The position numbers were made by a program, and so were the translations under genes. 64,000 nt of DNA from Streptomyces althioticus (GTDB lineage: Bacteria > Actinomycetota > Actinomycetes > Streptomycetales > Streptomycetaceae): assembly GCA_014649355.1 (NCBI GenBank), contig BMSW01000003.1:372001-436000 (forward strand), given 5' to 3'. The notes under the pieces were generated by a model. That model was given only the letters and a program-made list of their open reading frames with translations, searched no databases and was not told the DNA's origin. Shown here piece after piece: positions 14,171 to 22,222 of this stretch (its first letter is position 1; the number at the start of each line of letters is the position of its first letter).

Positions 14171-15490
14171 CTACCGCAGGTGGGACGTGTCGTTGAACAG
14201 CCGGACGCTGGCGTTGCCGTCGGCGTAGTACGCCACGGCGGACAGCGAGGCGGCGGACAGTTCCATGCGGAACAGCGCCTCGGGCGGGGCGCCCAGGGCG
14301 AGCCGGATCATCGTCTTGATCGGTGTCACATGGGTGACCAGCAGGACCGTGCGGCCCCGGTACTCCGCGAGCAGCTTGTCGCGGGCCTCCGCGACCCGGT
14401 CGGCGGTCGCCGCGAAACTCTCGCCGCCGCCGGTGGGTCCGACGTCCGGGGACGCCAGCCAGGCGTCCAGGTCCTCGGGGTACCGCTCGCGCACCTCGCC
14501 GAAGGTGAGGCCCTCCCAGGCGCCGAAGTCGGTCTCCCGCAGTCCGTCCTCGACGGCCACGTCGAGCCCGAGCCGGGCGGCGACGATGCGCGCGGTCTCG
14601 CGGGTACGGGCCAGCGGCGAGGCGACGACCGCCTGCACGGTGCCGCGCCGGGCGAGCGCCGCGGCGACCTTCTCGGCCTGCTCGCGCCCGATGCCGGAGA
14701 GGGAGGGGTCGCTGCCCCCGCTGCCGGAGAACCGCTTCTGCGGGGTGAGCGGCGTCTCGCCGTGCCGCAGCAGTACGAAGGTGGCCGGCGCGCCCATGTC
14801 GGCGGGCGCCCACCCGGAGGAGGGGGTGGCGACTGCCTGCGCGGCCCGCCGGTCGGCGTCGGCGTCGGCGTCGGCGAGGGCTTCCTCACCGGCTCCGGTG
14901 CTGTCGTTCCGCGAGGGAGCATCCCTGGTCGCGGCATCCTCCACCCCAGCACCACCGGCGGACGCCAGAGCCTCCCGCACCCGTGCCGCCCCCGCCGCCG
15001 CGTCCCCGGGCGGGCCCTCCGGGGCCGGTACGGCCGGGGTGGCCAGGTCGGCGCGGCTCGCCTCCGGCGACCACTGCTCGCCCCGCTTGCCCGCGTCCAT
15101 CGCCTCGTTGGCCAACCGGTCCGCGTGGGCGTTGCGTTCGCGGGGGATCCACTCGTAGGTGACGCGGTCCGGCGGGAAGACCGTCGCGGCCTCCGCCGCG
15201 AGCGGCTTCATCGCCGGGTGCTTGATCTTCCAGCGGCCCGACATCTGCTCGACGACGAGCTTGGAGTCCATCCGCACGCGGACCCGGGCGTCCGGGTCCA
15301 GCTCCCGGGCGGCGCGCAGGCCGGCCAGCAGGCCCCGGTACTCGGCGACGTTGTTGGTGGCGACGCCGATGTACTCGGCGGCCTCCGCCAGGGTCTCCCC
15401 CGTCGCCGCGTCGCTCACCACGGCCCCGTAGCCGGCCGGTCCCGGGTTGCCCCGTGACCCGCCGTCCGCCTCGACGACGAACTCCCGCAT
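14171..15490 (-). CDS. bifunctional RNase H / acid phosphatase
   Basis: 439-aa fusion. The N-terminal RNase H type I domain (about 1-135) has its acidic residues in VVEADGGSRGNPG, NNVAEYRGLL, RMDSKLVVEQ and NAHADRLAN. A roughly 100-residue linker with Asp-Ala repeats (encoded near 14860) follows. The C-terminal histidine phosphatase domain (about 235-439) has the catalytic FVLLRHGET and VTHVTPIKT. Mycobacterial homologues cleave RNA in RNA:DNA hybrids and carry a CobC-like phosphatase (alpha-ribazole phosphatase). It is the third gene of a minus-strand operon with the zinc-ribbon and Nif3-like genes. Confidence 0.95.
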   Translation of the reverse strand: MREFVVEADGGSRGNPGPAGYGAVVSDAATGETLAEAAEYIGVATNNVAEYRGLLAGLRAARELDPDARVRVRMDSKLVVEQMSGRWKIKHPAMKPLAAEAATVFPPDRVTYEWIPRERNAHADRLANEAMDAGKRGEQWSPEASRADLATPAVPAPEGPPGDAAAGAARVREALASAGGAGVEDAATRDAPSRNDSTGAGEEALADADADADRRAAQAVATPSSGWAPADMGAPATFVLLRHGETPLTPQKRFSGSGGSDPSLSGIGREQAEKVAAALARRGTVQAVVASPLARTRETARIVAARLGLDVAVEDGLRETDFGAWEGLTFGEVRERYPEDLDAWLASPDVGPTGGGESFAATADRVAEARDKLLAEYRGRTVLLVTHVTPIKTMIRLALGAPPEALFRMELSAASLSAVAYYADGNASVRLFNDTSHLR

Positions 15491-15514
15491 GGACTCGATC
15501 CCTACCGGTAGGCC

Positions 15515-16258
15515 CTACAGTCCCGACTCCGCCGTGCGGACCAGGATGCGGCGGCAGTTCTCGCAGCGCACCACGGTGTCCGGGGCGGCGGCGCGGATCT
15601 CGTTCAGCTCGGTGATGGCCAGCTCCTGACGGCACCCCTGGCAGGTGCGCGCGTACAGCTTGGCCGCGCCGATGCCGCCCTGCTGCTCGCGCAGCTTGTC
15701 GTAGAGGCTCAGCAGCGCGGCCGGCACCGAGGCGGCGACGACCTCGCGCTCCTTCGTCACGGACGCGGTCTCGCCGTCGATCTGCTCCAGCGCCGCGTCC
15801 CGGCGGGCGGTCGCGTCGTCGATCCGGCCCTGGACGGAGCCGACGCGCTCGGTCAGCTCGGCGACCCGCTCCTGGGCGGACTCGCGGCGCTCCATGACCT
15901 CGAGGACGACGTCCTCCAGGTCGCCCTGGCGCTTGGCGAGGGAGGCGATCTCGCGCTGGAGGTTCTCCAGGTCCTTGGGCGAGGAGACGGCGCCGGAGTC
16001 GAGGCGCTTCTGGTCGCGGGCGGCGCGCTGGCGCACCTGGTCGACGTCCTGCTCGGCCTTGGTCTGCTCGCGCGTGCAGTCGCTCTCCTCGGTCTGCGCG
16101 GCGACGAGCAGGTCGCGCAGCTGGGCGAGGTCCCGGTTCAGCGACTCGATCTCGGCGTGCTCGGGGAGCGACTTCCGCTTGTGCGCGAGCTGCTGGAGGC
16201 GGACGTCGAGGTCCTGGACGTCGAGAAGTCGGATCTGGTCGGCGGGCTCGGCGTTCAG
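15515..16258 (-). CDS. C4-type zinc ribbon coiled-coil protein, CTG start
   Basis: 247-aa protein with a long coiled coil (about residues 15-190) and a C-terminal zinc ribbon holding two CxxC pairs (CQGC and CENC, about residues 205-235). It resembles the actinobacterial DksA-like/C4-type zinc ribbon family next to Nif3 and RNase H genes. The function is unknown; nucleic acid or RNA polymerase binding is plausible. No ATG or GTG fits. A CTG at 16258 has GGAG 7 bases upstream and overlaps the Nif3 stop as CTGA. The protein would begin at the residues LNAEPADQ. Confidence 0.88.
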   Translation of the reverse strand: MNAEPADQIRLLDVQDLDVRLQQLAHKRKSLPEHAEIESLNRDLAQLRDLLVAAQTEESDCTREQTKAEQDVDQVRQRAARDQKRLDSGAVSSPKDLENLQREIASLAKRQGDLEDVVLEVMERRESAQERVAELTERVGSVQGRIDDATARRDAALEQIDGETASVTKEREVVAASVPAALLSLYDKLREQQGGIGAAKLYARTCQGCRQELAITELNEIRAAAPDTVVRCENCRRILVRTAESGL

Positions 16259-17112
16259 TTGGGGGCTCCAGATGTGTCGGTGGCTCGGGACGACGCCGCG
16301 TGGGCGGTCCAGGGGTCGGTGACCGTGCGCGAGACGTGGACCCTGAGGTCCCATCCGTGACGGTCGGAGATCTCGTCGAGCTGGGCGGCGGCCAGCTCGC
16401 ACCAGGGCCACTCGGTGGCCCAGTGCGCCGCGTCGAGCAGCGCGAGAGGACTGTGGGCGCGGGCCTCGGACACCGGGTGGTGGCGCAGGTCCGCGGTGAG
16501 GAAGGCGTCCACGCCGGCCGCCCGGACGTGGTCGAAGAGGCTGTCGCCGGAGCCGCCGCTGACGGCCGCGGTCCGCACGGGCGCGTCCGGGTCGCCGGCG
16601 ACGCGGACGCCCTGCGCGGTGGCGGGCAGCCGCTCGGCGGCGCGGGCGGCGAACTCCCGCACGGTGACCGGGGCGTCGAGCTCGCACACGCGGCCCAGTC
16701 CCCGCCGCCCCTCGGGGTCGGACGGGTCCGGCACCAGCGGCCGTACGACCCTGAGGCCGAGCGCGCCGGCGAGGGCGTCGGAGACTCCCGGGTCGGCGGT
16801 GTCGGCGTTGGTGTGGGCGACGTGCAGCGCGATGTCGTTCTTGATGAGCGTGTGCACCACGCGGCCCTTGAAGGTGGAGGCCGCGACGGTGGTCGTGCCG
16901 CGCAGGTAGAGCGGGTGGTGGGTGACCAGCAGGCCGGCGCCGAGCTTCACCGCCTCGTCGACGATGTCCTGGACCGGGTCGACGGCGAACAGGACGCGCG
17001 TGACCTCCTGGTCCGGGTCGCCCACGACGGTGCCGACCGCGTCCCAGGACTCGGCCCGCTCGGCGGGCCACAGGTCGTCCAGCGCGGAGATGACTTCTGA
17101 CAGACGGGGCAC
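16255..17112 (-). CDS. Nif3-like dinuclear metal centre protein
   Basis: 285-aa Nif3/YbgI-family protein, a ring-forming hexamer with a dinuclear metal site and uncertain activity (GTP cyclohydrolase type 1 type 2 homology). Metal-ligand motifs visible are VTHHPLYLRG, the AHTNADTAD segment and the C-terminal LRHHPVSEA. It is the first gene of the operon with the zinc-ribbon and RNase H/phosphatase genes, and lies divergently from the gene at 17325. Confidence 0.92.
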   Translation of the reverse strand: MPRLSEVISALDDLWPAERAESWDAVGTVVGDPDQEVTRVLFAVDPVQDIVDEAVKLGAGLLVTHHPLYLRGTTTVAASTFKGRVVHTLIKNDIALHVAHTNADTADPGVSDALAGALGLRVVRPLVPDPSDPEGRRGLGRVCELDAPVTVREFAARAAERLPATAQGVRVAGDPDAPVRTAAVSGGSGDSLFDHVRAAGVDAFLTADLRHHPVSEARAHSPLALLDAAHWATEWPWCELAAAQLDEISDRHGWDLRVHVSRTVTDPWTAHAASSRATDTSGAPN

Positions 17113-17324
17113 GCCGCCAAGGCTACCTGCCCCTTTCGCACGGCAGTACCGGATCCGCCGTCGGCTCCCTCACCCGCCCGCCCCCGCACCGCGGCCGTGG
17201 AGCACACTCCCCGCCCTCCCTCAGCAGAATCGTTCCTGGAGCACCCTTACGTGTGAAGCGCGCCCCTCCGCTCCGCCGCCTCCCTCCGCGAAAACTACCG
17301 TTCGTCACCGGAGGTGACCGAAAG

Positions 17325-18557
17325 ATGACGGTCTGCGCCATCGAACCTGCGGCGGCACACGAGAACGGAGCGGGACGGGCGGGCTGCACCATCACCGCGG
17401 ACGGCTGCTACGCCGCCCGCCTGGCCCTCGCCGGGGACTCCCTGTTCCCGGAACGCTGGACCCTGGACGGCCCCGAGCCGTACGCGGTGCCGCTCCCCGG
17501 CAACCAGCCCGAGGAGCCCGGCACCGAGGTGCAGCCCCTCGCCGACGGCCGGGTCCTCATCCACCGGCTGGTGGACGGGCGGCACGCCTTCTCCCTGCTG
17601 TACCCGACCGGCCCCGGCACCGGCGAGTTGCCGCTCGGCACGGTCGACCGCCCCGGCGGGACGGCCCGGCTGCGGCTGCTCCCCCCGGCCCCGGACGGCC
17701 GCCGGGCGTACGCGCTCGCCGCCGGCCCGAGCAGCGCCACGGTGTGGCTGGTGGCGGGCGGCGGATCCGGACCCGAGCGGGTCGCGGAGATCCCGGGCGG
17801 CTGTTCGGGCGGGGTGTGGCTGGACCGTGAGGGGCGGATGCTCGCCCTGGACCGGGAGGCGGGCGGACGCACCAAGTCGGTGGTGGTCGACCTCGGACGC
17901 GGCGGCGAGGTGTCGCCGTTGCTGCAGATCGCTCCCGGCAGCGACGACCGGGTGCTGCTCGCCGACCCGGACAGCGGTCTGCTGCTGATCCGCTCGGACG
18001 CGCCCTCCCCGGGGGAGGCACGGCTGGGCTGGGGCGTGCTGGGCAGCACCCTGCCGGTGCGGTTCCCCGAGTGCCTGCGGCTGCCGGACCGCACGGTGAC
18101 GCCGTTCGCGGTGCAGCCGGGGCAGATGCTGACCCCGGAGGGGTGCGCGGTGGCGCTGCGCGTCGAGGGGGCGGACGGGTCGGGCTGGGTCGGGCTGTGG
18201 CGTCCCGCCGAGCGGCGCGTCCACCACGTCCCGGCCCCGGCGGGCTGGCTGGGCGGCACGGGGCTGTGGACGGCGGACGGGGTGCTGCGGCTCCCGTACT
18301 CCACCGGCGCGGTGCCGTGCGGGGTGGCCACGCTGACGATGCCGGGGGAGGAACGGCGGCCGGAGGACGGCTCCCCGGAGGACGCCGCGGCGGACGCGGC
18401 GGGCACGGAAGCGCCGTCTCCGTACGACGAGCGGTACAGCGGTCAACTACCCACGGGTAAAACGGAGATGACCGTTCATCACCTCGATTCCCTGGCCGAC
18501 GTGCCGCGTCCCGTGCCCCTTCAGCAAGCACCCCTCGGACGGCTTGTAACGAACTAG
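17325..18557 (+). CDS. hypothetical protein, beta-propeller-like
   Basis: 410-aa protein of unknown function, without signal peptide or membrane helix. It is strand- and glycine-rich, with repeating W/L-D-x-E/G-G-R motifs (for example VWLDREGRMLALDREAGG), as expected for a beta-propeller. The last 60 residues are disordered and acidic. The ATG at 17325 is preceded by GGAGGTG at 17310, which decides the start over upstream frames. Proteins of this type are common in Streptomyces; I cannot assign a role. Confidence 0.8.
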   Translation: MTVCAIEPAAAHENGAGRAGCTITADGCYAARLALAGDSLFPERWTLDGPEPYAVPLPGNQPEEPGTEVQPLADGRVLIHRLVDGRHAFSLLYPTGPGTGELPLGTVDRPGGTARLRLLPPAPDGRRAYALAAGPSSATVWLVAGGGSGPERVAEIPGGCSGGVWLDREGRMLALDREAGGRTKSVVVDLGRGGEVSPLLQIAPGSDDRVLLADPDSGLLLIRSDAPSPGEARLGWGVLGSTLPVRFPECLRLPDRTVTPFAVQPGQMLTPEGCAVALRVEGADGSGWVGLWRPAERRVHHVPAPAGWLGGTGLWTADGVLRLPYSTGAVPCGVATLTMPGEERRPEDGSPEDAAADAAGTEAPSPYDERYSGQLPTGKTEMTVHHLDSLADVPRPVPLQQAPLGRLVTN

Positions 18558-18654
18558 CGGCGGTTGGCGTGGCCGCCTGGATCCGGGGTGCGGTGGGCCG
18601 GTTAGACTCGCCCGGCTGTAGGAAAGATCATGTTTACGGGGTGAAATCCTTCCG

Positions 18655-18822
18655 ATGAGCGACGTCATCACGCACGAGCCGCGGCCCGTCGAGCACGAGC
18701 AGGTCGCCGCGGGTCACGGCAGGCACCGGGGTCCGGTCTCCACGCAGGAGGCGGAGACGTCCCCGCGTGGCCGGCACCGCAAGCCGACCCAGGAGAACGA
18801 CCGCGGGGAGCAGGCCGCCTGA
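18655..18822 (+). CDS. small hydrophilic hypothetical protein, 55 aa
   Basis: Short reading frame with Streptomyces codon bias (third positions mostly G/C). The product is very hydrophilic and rich in His, Arg and Glu, with no domain, signal or membrane segment. The ribosome site is weak. The frame is closed by a strong hairpin at 18864. It could be a real small protein or a chance frame; the codon bias argues for real. Confidence 0.5.
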   Translation: MSDVITHEPRPVEHEQVAAGHGRHRGPVSTQEAETSPRGRHRKPTQENDRGEQAA

Positions 18823-18863
18823 CCCAGGTCGGCCGGTCCCGCCCCGCGGGCGGAACGGGAAGC

Positions 18864-18897
18864 ACGGCCCCGACCGTCGTCCGACGGCCGGGGCCGT
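18864..18897. terminator. bidirectional hairpin
   Basis: Stem of at least 9 perfect pairs (18864-18872 with 18889-18897) with further inner pairing, followed by CTT. It lies between the small plus-strand gene and the 3' end of the convergent MaoC-like gene. Confidence 0.6.
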
Positions 18898-18910
18898 CTT
18901 CGTGCTCCCG

Positions 18911-19768
18911 TCAGGTGAACTCCGCCGTCGCGCCCGCCAGTACGGGCGCGTCCCCGCGTTCCACGGCGCCCACCGCCACCCGTACGGCGCCGTCCCCGCG
19001 CCACATCCGGATCCGCAGCGTCTCGCCCGGGTACGTCACCCCGGCGAACCGGGCGGTCCAGGAGCGGACCCGGGTGACGTCCCCGTCGAGGAGCGTGTCG
19101 ACGACCGCCTTGAGGGTCGTGCCGTAGGTGCACAGCCCGTGCAGCACGGGGCGGTCGAACCCGGCGCGGCGCGCGAACTCCGGGTCGGCGTGCAGGGGGT
19201 TGAGGTCGCCGGTGAGGCGGTAGAGCAGCGCCTGGTCCTCCCGTAGGGGGCGCTCGACGGTGCGGTCGGGGGCGCCCCTCTCCTCCGGCGCGGCCGCCGA
19301 GGGCCCTCGGTCGCCGCCCCAGCCGCCCTCGCCGCGCACGTACACCTGCGCCTCGGCCGTCCACAGCGGGCCGTCCGCGTCGGCGGCGTCGCTGCGCAGG
19401 ACCAGGACCGCCGCCTTGCCCTTGTCGTGCACGGCGGTGATGCGGTCGGTGCGGGTGGCGGTGGCCCGCACGGGCAGGGGGCGGTGCACGCGGAGCGACT
19501 GGGCCCCGTGCAGCACGCTCGCGAGGTCCACGTCGACGCCGGGCATGGACAGGGCCGCGATCACCCCGGGCGCTCCGCCGCCCGCGACGGTGGCGAAGCT
19601 CGGCAGGACGTGGAGACGGGACTCCAGGGTGTACCGCAGTTCGCGGGGGTCGGTGGCGGGGACGCCGGCGCCGATGCCGAGGTGGTAAAGCTGGACGTCC
19701 TCGGGGGTCCAGGAGATCTCGGTGGTGCGGGGCGCGGCGGCGAGCGCGCGGGCGGTGTCGACGGGCAT
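18911..19768 (-). CDS. MaoC-like enoyl-CoA hydratase (double hotdog)
   Basis: 285-aa protein with two hotdog folds. The C-terminal one carries the hydratase-2 motif in TGDLNPLHADPEFA (catalytic Asp and His) followed by VLHGLCTYG; the N-terminal half is the degenerate hotdog usual in the long-chain MaoC/MFE-2-like family. Predicted activity is (R)-specific hydration of 2-enoyl-CoA in fatty acid or sterol side-chain metabolism. It stands alone, with no acyl-CoA dehydrogenase or thiolase nearby. The ATG at 19768 is followed by PVDTARALAAAPR. Confidence 0.92.
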   Translation of the reverse strand: MPVDTARALAAAPRTTEISWTPEDVQLYHLGIGAGVPATDPRELRYTLESRLHVLPSFATVAGGGAPGVIAALSMPGVDVDLASVLHGAQSLRVHRPLPVRATATRTDRITAVHDKGKAAVLVLRSDAADADGPLWTAEAQVYVRGEGGWGGDRGPSAAAPEERGAPDRTVERPLREDQALLYRLTGDLNPLHADPEFARRAGFDRPVLHGLCTYGTTLKAVVDTLLDGDVTRVRSWTARFAGVTYPGETLRIRMWRGDGAVRVAVGAVERGDAPVLAGATAEFT

Positions 19769-20320
19769 GTCGCTCCTGATCGCCGGGGGTGGTCCGACCC
19801 CTTGTATAGCCCGACGCCCGCGCGGGCCGGCCGCGGGAGGCGTTGCGCAAGGCCCGCCGACGGGGGTGGCTGTGACCCGGGCCGCGTGTCACACCCCGGG
19901 ACGGGCACGACACGGACACGGCTGACGCCCGACGCCCACCTCCGGCCGCACGACGCCCGCGCGGCGGCGCCGCACCGAGCGTGGCGCCGGGCAGGCGGTC
20001 TCGGGGGCCGGCCGCCTGCCCCACCGCACCGGGACCGATCCGACGGCCCGTGGGTGGCAGGTCCGGGTCCGGAAATCCGAACCGGTGCGGCGCCGCGCCG
20101 ACTCACGGCCGGCGGCAACGCTGAGGAGCACCCGCCGACGGTCTCGGTGACCCCTCCCGATCGGCCTGGTTCAGGACGGTCCCGGAGGGCGTCGGCAGGC
20201 GGGGTCCGGCCAGGTGACCTGAGCAAGGGCGACCCGGCAGGCTGGGCGGGAGCGCGCCTGACCAAGACCGGCAAGAGCCCGGCGAGCCCCGACACGACGC
20301 CCCGGCGCCGTCGTCCGCCC
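19769..20320. other. gene-poor intergenic region
   Basis: About 550 bp between the MaoC gene and the repeat block. Many open frames cross it on both strands, as always at this GC content, but none has a ribosome site, known domain or Streptomyces codon-position pattern. I see no RNA gene here. Confidence 0.4.
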
Positions 20321-20565
20321 AAGGCGCGGCACCCACACGAGCGGAACACCGCCGCGGGTCTCCTGCGGCGGGAAGCCACAACCGGGCACGGCCCGACACC
20401 CGCGCGTCGGCGGCCGACGGACCCCGCCGTCCCGGACCGCGCGGCGCCCACGCGAGCGGGACGCCTGTGGGACTCCGGCGTCGGTCCGCTGCGGCGAGAA
20501 CCAGAGGCCGGGCACGGCCCGACACCCACGCGTCGGCGGCCGACGGGCCCGCCGTCCCCGACCGC
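20321..20565. repeat. imperfect tandem direct repeat, about 115-126 bp unit
   Basis: Two near copies lie in tandem. Shared blocks include GGGCACGGCCCGACACC at 20384 and 20510 followed by [CA]CGCGTCGGCGGCCGACGG, and CCCAC[AG]CGAGCGG at 20332 and 20447. The spacing of matched blocks differs (115 to 126 bp), so there are small indels. The block abuts the 3' end of the MFS gene and codes for nothing recognisable. Confidence 0.7.
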
Positions 20566-20569
20566 CGGT

Positions 20570-22003
20570 TCAGCCCGCCTGCCTCGCAGGCGTCCTCGGC
20601 AGCCATGCCCACATGAGGAGGGCGCCCAGGGCCAGCACGGCCGTGCCGGTGGTGAAGACGAGGGCGTAGCCCTCGGTCAGGGCCTCCGGGGTGTCGACCC
20701 CGTTCGTGCGGGCCGCCGCGATCGTGGCCATGACCGCCAGGCCGAGGGAGCCGCCCATCGTGCGGGAGGTGTTGACGAGGCCGGAGACGAGACCGGCCTC
20801 CTCGGGGGCCGCTCCCGACGTGGCGAGGGACGCCAGCGGGGTGCCGGCGAGGCCCGCGCCGAGCATCATCAGGACGCCCGGGATCATGATCGCGGTGAGG
20901 TACGCGCCGTCCGCCGTCATCGTGGACTGCCAGGCGAAGCCGGCCGTCGCGACGAGCGTGCCGAGCACGGCCACCGCGCGCGGCCCCGTCGCCCGCATGA
21001 GGCGCGGGGCGACCTTGGAGCCGACGATCACGGCGATCGAGCTGGGCACCAGGGCGAGTCCGGCCTCCAGCGGGGTGTAGCCGAGGACGTTCTGCGCGTA
21101 CAGGGTCATGAAGAACCACATGCAGAACATCGCGGAGCCGCTGAGGAACATGGCGACGTTCGCGGAGGCCACCGACCGCAGCTTCAGCAGTCCGAGCGGC
21201 ATCAGCGGGGACCTGGCGCGGGCCTCGGCGAGCAGGAACAGCGCGACGAGGGCGAGCCCGGCGCACAGCGGCACCACGGTGGACACCGCCGTCCAGCCGG
21301 CCTGCTCGGTCTGGGAGACCCCGTACGCCAGGGTGGCGAGGCCCGCCGTGACGAGGACGGCGCCGGGCAGGTCGAGGCGGCGGCCGTCCCCGGCGCGGCT
21401 CTCGGTGATCCAGCGGGCGGCGGCGGCCAGCACGACCGCGCCGACCGGCACGTTGATCAGCAGCACCCAGCGCCAGGACAGCGTCTCGACGAGCACCCCG
21501 CCGACGAAGCCGCCCGCCGCGCCGCCGCCCGCGCCGACGGCGGTCCAGGTGGCGATGGCCCGGGCGCGGGCCGCGCCCTCCGGCACCGCCGAGGTGACGA
21601 GGGTGAGCGTGGAGGGCGCGAGGACGGCCGCGCCGAGTCCCTGCACGGCCCGCGCCACGAGCAGCTGCCAGCCCTCCTGGGCGAGCCCGCCGGCCAGCGA
21701 GGCCAGGGTGAACAGGCCCAGCCCGACGAGGAACATGCGCTTGCGGCCGTAGAGGTCGCCGGCGCGGCCGCCGAGCAGCATGAAGCCCGCGAACGCGATG
21801 GAGTACGCGTTGACCACCCACTGCAGGCCCTGCTCGTCCAGGCCGAGGCCGCCGCGCACGGACGGCAGCGCCACGTTCACCACGGAGATGTCGAGGACGA
21901 CGAGGAACTGGCCGGCGCAGGCGAGCGCCACGACCAGCCAGACGGGTGGTGCGGTGCGGGCGGGGACGCGGGTGGTGTCGGGGGCTTCGAGCATGAGGGA
22001 CAT
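20570..22003 (-). CDS. MFS drug exporter, DHA2 (14-TM) family
   Basis: Proton-driven multidrug antiporter of the EmrB/QacA family, 477 aa with about 14 transmembrane helices. Motif LDISVVNVALPSV in helix 1 and motif A-like GGRAGDLYGRKRMF are present. ATG codons at 22003 and 21994 both fit; I give the longer form. It is divergent from another MFS gene at 22223, so the 219-bp gap holds both promoters. No regulator is adjacent. The substrate is unknown. Confidence 0.92.
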   Translation of the reverse strand: MSLMLEAPDTTRVPARTAPPVWLVVALACAGQFLVVLDISVVNVALPSVRGGLGLDEQGLQWVVNAYSIAFAGFMLLGGRAGDLYGRKRMFLVGLGLFTLASLAGGLAQEGWQLLVARAVQGLGAAVLAPSTLTLVTSAVPEGAARARAIATWTAVGAGGGAAGGFVGGVLVETLSWRWVLLINVPVGAVVLAAAARWITESRAGDGRRLDLPGAVLVTAGLATLAYGVSQTEQAGWTAVSTVVPLCAGLALVALFLLAEARARSPLMPLGLLKLRSVASANVAMFLSGSAMFCMWFFMTLYAQNVLGYTPLEAGLALVPSSIAVIVGSKVAPRLMRATGPRAVAVLGTLVATAGFAWQSTMTADGAYLTAIMIPGVLMMLGAGLAGTPLASLATSGAAPEEAGLVSGLVNTSRTMGGSLGLAVMATIAAARTNGVDTPEALTEGYALVFTTGTAVLALGALLMWAWLPRTPARQAG

Positions 22004-22222
22004 GCTCTCAACCGCCGCGCGCGGGCCGCATCGGCATTTCGTCCGACCTCCGTCTCCTCCCCCGGACCGAGAAAGGGCACCTGCGCAGCGGGGCGCCCGG
22101 TCCGCGGAGGCCCAAGGAAAGGTCAAGAAATCGTTAGAGGGCCGAAGCAACGGAATAGTTGCCTCGGCGCACGGGGTTCATGGTCCACGTACCTTGCCGT
22201 TCGGCCGCCTGGAGGCACCTTC

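Noticed and set aside
12818..15457. 879-codon plus-strand open frame
   Set aside because: It crosses yaaA, eda and the RNase H gene in the wrong frame or strand; its translation is Arg/Gly/Ala-rich noise.
20321..20565. A transposon end or insertion sequence
   Set aside because: No terminal inverted repeats, no transposase frame, and no target-site duplication were seen; only a direct tandem repeat remains.
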